A stretch of DNA of 64,000 nt from the NCBI GenBank assembly GCA_947651825.1, contig CANTAQ010000005.1, positions 1 through 64,000 on the forward strand, written 5' to 3'. Source of the stretch: an uncultured Clostridium sp. (GTDB taxonomy: Bacteria > Bacillota > Clostridia > TANB77 > CAG-508). The notes under the pieces are model-generated. The model worked only from the letters and a program-made list of their open reading frames with translations, did no database searches and was not told where the DNA came from. Positions 57,361 to 64,000 of the stretch are shown here, in pieces (position 1 is the stretch's first letter; each line of letters opens with the position of its first letter). The translations under genes were made by a program, and so were the position numbers.

Positions 57361-57863
57361 ATTTAATTTATAAAAAAGTTGAAACAAAGGACAAAGAACA
57401 ATTATTTAAACTGATAGATAAAGTATTAGGAGGGTTAAAAAATAAAGAGTATTTTATTCCATATGAACAATGGGAATTAGATAGTATGTATGATGAAAAT
57501 AATTATGCACCATTATATGGAGCATATGATGGTGATAAACTTGTAGGAATGGCACAATTATATGTTTCGCAAGAGATGCTTGAGGACTTTAAAAAAGAAT
57601 TTGACCTTGAGAAATATACAGTTTGTGAATTAGGTGGAAATCTAGTTTTACCAGAATATAGGGGAAATGGAATAACAACAAAATTACAGACAATTGAGCT
57701 AGAACTAGCTAAAAATTTGGGATTTGATTATATAATTTCAATGGCACATCCAGATAATATAGGAAGTTGCAAAACACTAGAAAGAGTAGGACTAGAATTT
57801 ATAAAAGAAACTAGATTATCTAATGGATTTTTAAGAAAATTATATATGTTAAAATTAAGATAA
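57357..57863 (+). CDS. GNAT-family acetyltransferase
   Basis: 168 residues. The acetyl-CoA-binding signature is ELGGNLVLPEYRGNGITTKLQTIELELAK, followed by DYIISMAHPDNIGSCKTLERVGLEF, characteristic of GNAT N-acetyltransferases. The substrate is unknown. It overlaps the HTH gene (ATGA) and is followed by a membrane protein, so the regulator controls an acetyltransferase and a membrane protein together. Confidence 0.9.
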   Translation: MNLIYKKVETKDKEQLFKLIDKVLGGLKNKEYFIPYEQWELDSMYDENNYAPLYGAYDGDKLVGMAQLYVSQEMLEDFKKEFDLEKYTVCELGGNLVLPEYRGNGITTKLQTIELELAKNLGFDYIISMAHPDNIGSCKTLERVGLEFIKETRLSNGFLRKLYMLKLR

Positions 57864-57878
57864 GAAGGAGATAAAACA

Positions 57879-58418
57879 ATGGAATGCACATTTGTATATA
57901 TATTATCGCAAATATTTACGATTATTACATATGGATTATTAGCAGCAACATATTATGCAAAAGATAGAAAGAAGATTTTAATTATAAGTTTCTTATCTAT
58001 AATTTCAAATGGAATTGCGTATGTATTATTAAATGCCTGGTCAGGATTTGCAATGTGTGTAGTTGCATTAATAAGAAATATCATATTTTTAGTAGATGAA
58101 AATAAAAATGGAAAACGAGATAAAATTAATAAAACAGATGTTGTGGTATTAATAATACTTTATGTAATATCAATTATATCAGCAATATTTACATATGAAG
58201 GAGTTTTAAGTTTACTATCTGTAATTGCAACTATGTTATATACTTTATCAGTGTGGCAAAAAAATCCTAAGGTATACAAATTATTAGGAATTCCAATAGG
58301 AATATTATGGATAGCATACAATATCTATGTAATGTCTATATTTGGAATAATTTTAGAAACGATCTTATTAATATGTTCTAGTACAGGATATTTATTAGAA
58401 ATTAAAAAAGGTAAATAA
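57879..58418 (+). CDS. YgjV-family membrane protein
   Basis: 179 residues, about five or six membrane segments, close to Escherichia YgjV in length and pattern (LSQIFTIITYGLLAATYYAKDRKKILI, NAWSGFAMCVVALIRNIIFLVDE, LSLLSVIATMLYTLSVWQKNPKVYKLLGIPIGILWIAYN). The function of the family is not established. AGAAGGAG precedes the ATG. Confidence 0.85.
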   Translation: MECTFVYILSQIFTIITYGLLAATYYAKDRKKILIISFLSIISNGIAYVLLNAWSGFAMCVVALIRNIIFLVDENKNGKRDKINKTDVVVLIILYVISIISAIFTYEGVLSLLSVIATMLYTLSVWQKNPKVYKLLGIPIGILWIAYNIYVMSIFGIILETILLICSSTGYLLEIKKGK

Positions 58419-58420
58419 TC

Positions 58421-58454
58421 AAAATAGCTATGTTTTTACACATAGCTATTTTTT
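58421..58454 (+). terminator. intrinsic terminator after ygjV-like gene
   Basis: Arms AAAATAGCTATGT and ACATAGCTATTTT with a T-run. Confidence 0.9.
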
Positions 58455-58516
58455 AATTGATTAAAAAGAACCTTTATGATAATATAATGAAAAATTAATA
58501 GTAAGAGGTATTGTTT

Positions 58517-59290
58517 ATGAGCAAAAGAAAAAATAAAAAGAAACAGAGTATTTATCAATTGTTAATAAGTTCGATAGTAATAATATGTCTTGCAGTATCA
58601 GGATACTATGGCACGCAAAACATAGAAGAAGATAAGAATACAGAAAATAATATAGTAAAAACAAAAATACAAACAACAAGTACACCATTTGATTTATCTA
58701 CAATTCCAGAATACCAGGGAATTCCATATGTAGAGATAAATAACAACATACCAGAATTTAAGGAAGAAGACTATAAAATCGAGAGTTTTGAAAACTATAG
58801 TGAGTGGGATGAATTTGGAAGAAGCGGGATGGCATTTGCAAATATATGTAAGGAAATAATGCCACAAGAAGGTGAAGAACGTGGAGAAATAGGAATGATT
58901 AAAAACCTTTCTGGTTGGGTTCAAAAGAGATATGATAATTTAATTAAAGATAAATATTTATATAATCGTTGTCATTTAATTGGTTGGCAACTTGCAGGAG
59001 AGAATGCAAACAAGAAGAACTTAATTACAGGAACAAGATATTTAAATACAGAAGGCATGTTGCCATTTGAAAATTTAGTTGCAGAATACATAAGAAACAA
59101 TCAAAATAACCACGTACTTTATAGAGTTACACCTGTATTTGATGGAAAAAACAAATTGGCAAGTGGAGTTCAAATTGAAGCATGGTCTGTAGAAGACAAG
59201 GGTCAAGGAATATGCTTTAATGTTTACTGCTATAATGTACAACCAGGAATAGTCATTGATTATGCGACAGGAGAAAGTCACGAAAAATAA
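58517..59290 (+). CDS. secreted DNA/RNA non-specific endonuclease
   Basis: 257 residues. Basic N-terminus and signal/membrane segment (IYQLLISSIVIICLAVSGYYG), then a DNA/RNA endonuclease of the NUC1/streptodornase kind: YNRCHLIGWQLAGENANKKNLITGTRYLNTEGMLPFENLVAEYI, with the catalytic His in RCHLIGW and the metal-binding Asn in the following helix. It would degrade external nucleic acid. ATG at 58517 has GAGG nine bases upstream. A promoter-like TTGATT-17-TAATAT lies at 58457-58485. Confidence 0.9.
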   Translation: MSKRKNKKKQSIYQLLISSIVIICLAVSGYYGTQNIEEDKNTENNIVKTKIQTTSTPFDLSTIPEYQGIPYVEINNNIPEFKEEDYKIESFENYSEWDEFGRSGMAFANICKEIMPQEGEERGEIGMIKNLSGWVQKRYDNLIKDKYLYNRCHLIGWQLAGENANKKNLITGTRYLNTEGMLPFENLVAEYIRNNQNNHVLYRVTPVFDGKNKLASGVQIEAWSVEDKGQGICFNVYCYNVQPGIVIDYATGESHEK

Positions 59291-59398
59291 AAAATATTTA
59301 TAAAAATATTGTAAATTAAAATATGATAAGATATAATTCTTATAGTTTAATTCTTACTACTATTTATCCATAGTAGATTTCCAACATTAAATAAAGGA

Positions 59399-60145
59399 GT
59401 GAATATCATATTAAATTTAGATTCATTAAATATTTTTATGGGTAGACGAAAACAGACAGGACTGGGAAAAAGTTTTTCAAAAGAGCTATTAGATTATTTA
59501 GAAAATACAAAAGAAAGAAAGCAAAAAAATCAAAACGAGGAACGTCCAATAATAGATCAGATAATATCTAATAATAATTTAACAACTGGTAATAAAAATT
59601 CCATAATATGGAATGAAAATAATATTATATTGGAATATGCAAATGAAAACTTTAATAATAAAGCAATGTATTTTGTAAAAGATAATAAAAAAATATATTG
59701 GTTAAAGAATAAAAAACATTATAATAATGACATTTATTCTGTATTAAAAGTGGAAAACAATAAAATTGTAGAAGTAGAAATGAGAAAAGAAGATGTGCCA
59801 AGAGAAATAAGAATAAATGATGTTTTTCAGATAGAAGACGATAAATATATATTTGATAGTATGTCAACAAAAGAACTAAAAAAAGAAATAACAAAAATGG
59901 CAGAAAAAATAATAGATAAACAAAATAAAAATCTTGAAAAGTACAGAAAAGAGGGACATTTATATGTTATAACAGAAGAAATAGGAAACAACCGATTTTT
60001 GAAAGATTTAAGCAATTCATTTAAAACAGAATTCGAAGAGATTGATATTCCTCGAGACTTACTAGATAAAGCAACAGAAGGAATGGTACTTAAATATAAT
60101 AATGGGAAATATGAATATTATTCAGATGATGGTTATAGGTTATAA
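59399..60145 (+). CDS. protein with two DUF3006-like segments
   Basis: 248 residues, charged, no membrane segment. The C-terminal half holds two copies of a short pattern (VPREIRINDVFQIEDDKYIFDSMSTKELKKEI and IPRDLLDKATEGMVLKYNNGKYEYY) resembling DUF3006 proteins, which often occur beside secreted nucleases; a nuclease gene indeed precedes it. The N-terminus is uncertain: GTG at 59399 overlaps the ribosome site AAAGGAGTG; AUC/AUA at 59405-59410 and ATG at 59438 are alternatives. A promoter (TTGTAA-17-TATAAT, 59309-59337) lies upstream. Confidence 0.6.
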   Translation: MNIILNLDSLNIFMGRRKQTGLGKSFSKELLDYLENTKERKQKNQNEERPIIDQIISNNNLTTGNKNSIIWNENNIILEYANENFNNKAMYFVKDNKKIYWLKNKKHYNNDIYSVLKVENNKIVEVEMRKEDVPREIRINDVFQIEDDKYIFDSMSTKELKKEITKMAEKIIDKQNKNLEKYRKEGHLYVITEEIGNNRFLKDLSNSFKTEFEEIDIPRDLLDKATEGMVLKYNNGKYEYYSDDGYRL

Positions 60146-60211
60146 TAGATACCAAAATGCTAGATTAACATATTAAATTATACCATAAGTAGGAACAGTG
60201 TGGTGTAAAAA

Positions 60212-60240
60212 TTGCTAATTCTTTGTATCTATGATATTAT
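60212..60240 (+). promoter_or_regulatory. promoter of the aldolase gene
   Basis: TTGCTA (60212-60217), 17-base spacer ending TGA, TATTAT (60235-60240). Confidence 0.7.
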
Positions 60241-60271
60241 AAAAAAATAATAAATCTAGGGAGGTATGTTT

Positions 60272-60925
60272 ATGAAATTTTTTATTGATACTGCAAATGT
60301 TGAAGAAATAAAAAAGGCAAATGATATGGGAATTATTTGCGGAGTTACTACAAATCCATCTTTAATTGCAAAAGAAGGTCGTGACTTCAAAGAAGTAATA
60401 AAAGAAATTACATCTATTGTAGATGGTGCAATAAGTGGAGAAGTTAAAGCAACAACAGTAAGTGCTGAAGATATGATAAAGGAAGCAAGAGAAATTGCAT
60501 CAATACATCCTAATATGGTTGTAAAAATTCCTATGACTAATGAAGGACTTAAAGCAGTTAAAGTATTATCAAAAGAAGGAATAAAAACGAATGTAACTCT
60601 TATTTTTAATCCAACACAAGCGTTATTTGCAGCAAAGGCAGGAGCTACATATGTATCACCATTTTTAGGAAGACTAGATGATATAGCAACTCCAGGAATT
60701 GATTTAATAAGGACAATTTCAGATATATTTAAAATTCATGATATAAAAACGGAAATAATATGTGCAAGTGTGCGTAATCCAATACATATAATAGACTGTG
60801 CATTAGCAGGTGCAGATATTGCAACAGTACCTTACAAAGTAATAGAACAATGTATAAAACACCCTTTAACTGATGCCGGAATTGAAAAGTTTAAAAAAGA
60901 TTATATTGCAGTTTTTGGGGAATAA
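60272..60925 (+). CDS. fsa: fructose-6-phosphate aldolase/transaldolase-like protein
   Basis: 217 residues, the short transaldolase/FSA form. [11 protein letters not shown] has the conserved Asp, [15 protein letters not shown] the TNPSL motif, and [12 protein letters not shown] the Schiff-base lysine. In short-chain family members it acts as transaldolase or fructose-6-phosphate aldolase; which one cannot be read here. Start ATG at 60272 (GGGAGG seven bases upstream); the upstream ATG at 60266 overlaps that site. Confidence 0.93.
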   Translation: MKFFIDTANVEEIKKANDMGIICGVTTNPSLIAKEGRDFKEVIKEITSIVDGAISGEVKATTVSAEDMIKEAREIASIHPNMVVKIPMTNEGLKAVKVLSKEGIKTNVTLIFNPTQALFAAKAGATYVSPFLGRLDDIATPGIDLIRTISDIFKIHDIKTEIICASVRNPIHIIDCALAGADIATVPYKVIEQCIKHPLTDAGIEKFKKDYIAVFGE

Positions 60926-60960
60926 AAAATATTTTGAATATATTGTAAAAAGATAAGAAA

Positions 60961-60996
60961 CAGAGGGTATCCTATTTGGGGGTATCCTCTGTTGAT
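60961..60996. terminator. bidirectional terminator hairpin
   Basis: Arms CAGAGGGTATCC (60961-60972) and GGGTATCCTCTG (60980-60991), pairing with two G-T wobbles, between convergent genes, followed by T-rich sequence. Confidence 0.8.
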
Positions 60997-60999
60997 TTA

Positions 61000-61922
61000 T
61001 TATGTTAATATACTAGATAATACTAAAATTCCTAGATTATCGGCATAAATTTCATCAAACTGAGAAACTGGAAGCGGATTTTCTCCAAGCCCCGCTTCTA
61101 TTGTATAGCCAGGTTTTCTATATTCTTGCAAAAACCAGTCTTTGTAACCAGCAAAACTAGAATTATATGGAACATTTGCTAATCTATAACCACTAGAATT
61201 AGCTAATTTACGACCAATAGAAAGTGCTTCAGGTGGAGCATAATTTTGAAATTGCCAATAAATTTCTTTACCTTGAGTATGATAAGCTAAAATTAATTTG
61301 AAATTATGTCTTAAAGTAAAGTTGTATAATGCCAAAGATTCAGGTTCTGTAAGTGGACCGGAAACCGACGAAATCACGTGGAGCAGGAGTTGTAAAACCT
61401 TGAGCAAATTTAATTCTACGAGCTTCCTCCCAACCAGCAGGAAACTGTAAGTTTAAATCCACACCTCTAATATTAGCTTTCCATCCATCAGGGAAAGGAA
61501 TAGTTGAAAAACTATCTGCGATTTTTTGAGCACTTTGATAAATTTTACTATTTATAGAATAGTAGTTGTTCACAAGATTAACGCCATCAGGATTACACAT
61601 TGGAACAATATATATAGACGTTTTCATATAAATTTCTCTTGCATTATAACCATAAATCTTTTCATTATTTCGATATGCAATACAAAAATCTTCAATAAAT
61701 TTTAACAAAATATTAGTTGTGATAGACTCATTTGCGTGAATAGAAGCACTATAAAAAACATGATTTTTTCCACGTCCTATTCTAATAACAGGAATTGGAT
61801 TTCCGAAGAACACTTCTTCCAATTGTTTCTGATTGCAAAAAAGGATAAGTATAGAGTAAACTTCTAACATTACTATATAAAAGGCTAGTAGTGTAAAGCC
61901 TATCTGTATAAACTATAGACAA
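61000..61922 (-). pseudogene. frameshifted M14 zinc carboxypeptidase (YqgT type)
   Basis: The frame starts TTG at 61922 behind AGGTGA: SIVYTDRLYTTSLLYSNVRS to ETIGRSV. It shifts near 61803-61811, continues NPIPVIRIGRGKNHVFYSASIHANESITTN ... DLNLQFPAGWEEARRIKFAQGFTTPAPRDFVG, then shifts again at the AAA/TTT run near 61362-61364 and continues GPLTEPESLALYNF ... YHTQGKEIYWQF ... TIEAGLGENPLP to 61000. Each shift is one extra base. Zinc ligands (HANE, later His) and the catalytic Glu are all encoded, so the intact enzyme would be a cell-wall gamma-D-glutamyl peptidase. Pseudogene or assembly error. Confidence 0.75.
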
Positions 61923-62079
61923 AATAATCACCTATAATAGAATATTAATAACCAACAAAAAAAGTTACAAAATGAAATTAGTATAAAATATAAGTGAAGT
62001 TTATATAAATATTTCTAAAAAATATATGAGATAAAAACTACAGATAATGTTGATTTATAAATAAAATTTACAAAAAAAC

Positions 62080-62108
62080 TTGCATTATATTTTATTATAA
62101 CTTATAAT
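62080..62108 (+). promoter_or_regulatory. promoter of the small membrane-protein genes
   Basis: TTGCAT (62080-62085), 17-base spacer, TATAAT (62103-62108), 14 bases before the DUF2752 gene. Confidence 0.7.
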
Positions 62109-62121
62109 AAGAAAGAGAAAA

Positions 62122-62493
62122 ATGAAAAAAGAAACAAGAACATTTATTATTATTCAAATATTAGTAATACTTATATTTTTGATATCATATTTTAGTATAA
62201 AATTAAATTGGATTAGATTTTTACCAGAATGTGCATTAAGAAATAAATATAACGTCATTTGTCCAAGCTGTGGTGTAACAAGAATGGGAGTAAGCTTATA
62301 TAATTTTAAGATAAAAGAAGCTTTTTTATATAATCCAGTATTTTTATTTATACTAGTATATACAACAATATTATATATTACATATACTATAAATTTTATT
62401 TTCAAAAAGGAAATTAAACTTTTTAAATGGTGGCATATTATAATATGGGGAATGATAATAATAATATTTACAATTATTAGGAATGTTGTATAA
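62122..62493 (+). CDS. DUF2752 membrane protein
   Basis: 123 residues with three or four membrane segments and the family signature VICPSCGVTRMGVSLY (CPxCGxTR, about residue 50). Its function is unknown. AGAAAGAG precedes the ATG. A DUF4190 gene follows, a common neighbour. Confidence 0.88.
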   Translation: MKKETRTFIIIQILVILIFLISYFSIKLNWIRFLPECALRNKYNVICPSCGVTRMGVSLYNFKIKEAFLYNPVFLFILVYTTILYITYTINFIFKKEIKLFKWWHIIIWGMIIIIFTIIRNVV

Positions 62494-62509
62494 GAAAGGA
62501 GAATATATT

Positions 62510-62788
62510 ATGTCAGAAGAACAACAAACAGCTGGTAGAGGACTTGGAGTAGCATCACTAGTAACAGGAATTCTTTCACTAATAACAATACAATTTATAA
62601 TAATATCAACAGTGTTAGCAATTATGTCAATAATTTTTGGAATTATTTCTCTAAAACAAGGGAAAAATGGAATTGCTAAAGCAGGAGTTGCAATAGGATT
62701 AGTTACTATAGGGATAACAATAGCATTATATTTATTCATAGAAGTATTAGATGTATCATTATTTACAATACCAGAATGGTATAGATAA
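62510..62788 (+). CDS. DUF4190 membrane protein
   Basis: 92 residues. Gly-rich start, two membrane helices and the pattern GVASLVTGILSLITIQ ... VLAIMSIIFGIISLKQGKNGIAKAGVAIGLV, typical of DUF4190 proteins. ATG at 62510 with AAAGGAG upstream. A paralogue follows 100 bases downstream. Confidence 0.85.
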   Translation: MSEEQQTAGRGLGVASLVTGILSLITIQFIIISTVLAIMSIIFGIISLKQGKNGIAKAGVAIGLVTIGITIALYLFIEVLDVSLFTIPEWYR

Positions 62789-62887
62789 AACTCGTTTTTA
62801 AGTGTATTAAGTTAATGACTTTCAAGTGGAGGTAGGACGACAAAGGCTTAATATCTATATAAATAAACAAAAAGAGGGGTGTAAAAA

Positions 62888-63139
62888 ATGGAGGAAAAAA
62901 AAGGATTAAGTATAGCATCAATGGTTTTAGGAATTGTTTCAATAGTGCTTTTCTGTATATGGTATATTTCATTACCATGTGCAATATTAGCAATAATATT
63001 TGCAGTAATAGGAATGAAAAATGGTGGAAAAGGAATGGCTATAGCAGGATTAGTATTAGGAATAATAGCTGTAGCACTAGATGGATTAGCAATTTTAGGA
63101 ATAGCATCATTCATGAGCTCAATAAATTCTTTATATTAA
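62888..63139 (+). CDS. DUF4190 membrane protein
   Basis: 83 residues, two membrane helices: GLSIASMVLGIVSIVLFCIW, AILAIIFAVIGMKNGGKGMAIAGLVLGIIAVALDGLAILGI. Paralogue of the upstream protein. AGAGGGG lies upstream of the ATG. Confidence 0.85.
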   Translation: MEEKKGLSIASMVLGIVSIVLFCIWYISLPCAILAIIFAVIGMKNGGKGMAIAGLVLGIIAVALDGLAILGIASFMSSINSLY

Positions 63140-63155
63140 TAAGTTAATATAAATG

Positions 63156-63240
63156 AAAAGACGAAATTATACTATAAATGAACTATAATAATTAGATTTT
63201 ATCTGATTTTTTTGTGATTTAATAGTTTCGTCTTTTTATT
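63156..63240 (+). terminator. long-loop hairpin before prfA
   Basis: AAAAGACGAAA (63156-63166) pairs with TTTCGTCTTTT (63226-63236) and a T-run follows; the loop is about 60 bases, so it is only a candidate. Confidence 0.45.
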
Positions 63241-63255
63241 TTTATAGCCTGAATA

Positions 63256-63284
63256 TTGAAAAATCAATAAAAATGGTATATAAT
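63256..63284 (+). promoter_or_regulatory. prfA promoter
   Basis: TTGAAA (63256-63261), 17-base spacer, TATAAT (63279-63284), 35 bases before prfA. Confidence 0.75.
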
Positions 63285-63318
63285 TAACCAGTATAAATTT
63301 TTAGAATAGGAGAATTTT

Positions 63319-64000
63319 ATGTTTCAAAAATTAGAAGCTGTAGAGAAGAGATATGATGAATTAACAGAAAAGATTAGTGATCCAGAAATTATAGCTAAAC
63401 AATCAGAATGGCAAAAATATATGAAAGAACATGCTGGAATGGAAGAAGTTGTTCTAAAATATAGAGAATATAAAAAAGCAAAAAATGACTTTGAAGAAGC
63501 AAAAGCAATGAGTAGCGATAAGGAATTAAAAGAACTAGCAGAAATGGAAATGGAAGAATTAAGAGAAAAGATTCCACAATTAGAAGAAGAATTAAAAATA
63601 CTTTTAATTCCTAAAGATCCTGATGATGATAAAAATATAATTTGTGAAATAAGAGGTGGTGCAGGAGGAGAAGAAGCGGCACTATTTGCAGGAACATTAT
63701 TTAGAATGTACACAATGTATGCAGAAGCAAAACATTGGAAAATAGATGTATTAAATGAAAACGAGACAGGAATTGGTGGATATAAAGAAGTAACATTTAT
63801 GCTAACAGGAAAAGGTGTTTATAGTAGATTAAAATTTGAAAGTGGAGTACATAGAGTACAAAGAGTTCCAGATACAGAGAGCAGTGGAAGAATACATACA
63901 TCAACAGCAACAGTTGCAGTACTTCCAGTGGTAGAAGATGTTGAAGTAGAAATAAATCCCGCAGATGTAAGAATGGAAGTGTTTAGAGCATCAGGCGCAG
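63319..64000 (+). CDS. prfA: peptide chain release factor 1 (partial, cut by window end)
   Basis: The first 227 residues of RF1, which ends translation at UAA and [46 protein letters not shown] and [25 protein letters not shown] are family sequences; the last marks RF1 rather than RF2. The catalytic GGQ lies just past the window end, after RASGA. AGGAG precedes the ATG. Confidence 0.96.
   Translation, partial: MFQKLEAVEKRYDELTEKISDPEIIAKQSEWQKYMKEHAGMEEVVLKYREYKKAKNDFEEAKAMSSDKELKELAEMEMEELREKIPQLEEELKILLIPKDPDDDKNIICEIRGGAGGEEAALFAGTLFRMYTMYAEAKHWKIDVLNENETGIGGYKEVTFMLTGKGVYSRLKFESGVHRVQRVPDTESSGRIHTSTATVAVLPVVEDVEVEINPADVRMEVFRASGA

Overview
The window is very AT-rich DNA from a spore-forming Firmicute of the Clostridia, most likely an uncultured gut-type lineage. 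Signs are canonical low-GC promoters (TTGACA-17-TATAAT), strong AGGAGG ribosome sites, frequent GTG/TTG starts, a GerM-type germination protein, two CotF-like spore-coat proteins, and prepilin-like leaders of the GITLIAL type common in gut Clostridia. The chromosomal replication origin is inside the window.

Layout. 1-1787 is a gene-poor, T-rich stretch with one diverged direct repeat. 1788-11179 is the leftward origin block: gerM-like, two tRNA-Ser genes, parB, parA, rsmG, mnmG, mnmE, jag, yidC, yidD, rnpA, rpmH, all on the minus strand. oriC lies around dnaA/dnaN (11.2-13.05 kb). Rightward come dnaA, dnaN, recF and gyrB, then an inserted four-gene operon built around a split VirB4-like ATPase (17.7-21.9 kb), then gyrA. 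24.5-40.9 kb is housekeeping: 8-oxoguanine glycosylase, addB, coaD, a coaE-laccase-domain fusion, family-4 UDG, an HtrA protease, a prepilin-like protein, rnhB, pdp, pcrA, and a lipid-carrier-like protein with an iron alcohol dehydrogenase and an aldehyde dehydrogenase.

41.0-64.0 kb is accessory. It holds a small independent transcription unit, a surface-protein cluster with two frameshifted genes, spore-coat proteins, an M23 peptidase, and a single-module NRPS with a reductase release domain co-transcribed with an orphan seven-TM histidine kinase. Next are a second HtrA and a tandem pair of small G+C-rich genes with almost identical promoters and leaders in this AT-rich genome. A MATE-kinase fusion with a MarR regulator, a self-regulated-looking HTH/GNAT/YgjV operon, a secreted nuclease, a transaldolase-like enzyme, a frameshifted M14 peptidase, small membrane proteins and the start of prfA complete the window.

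How it fits together. Transcription diverges from oriC and mostly follows replication; the exceptions to the right are htrA, NRPS-kinase and the M14 locus. The strongest candidates for undescribed biology are the duplicated GC-rich small genes with their leader (52.6-53.5 kb), the split-VirB4 operon between gyrB and gyrA, and the NRPS-reductase/histidine-kinase pair. All functions are inferred from reading motifs; no database search was run.
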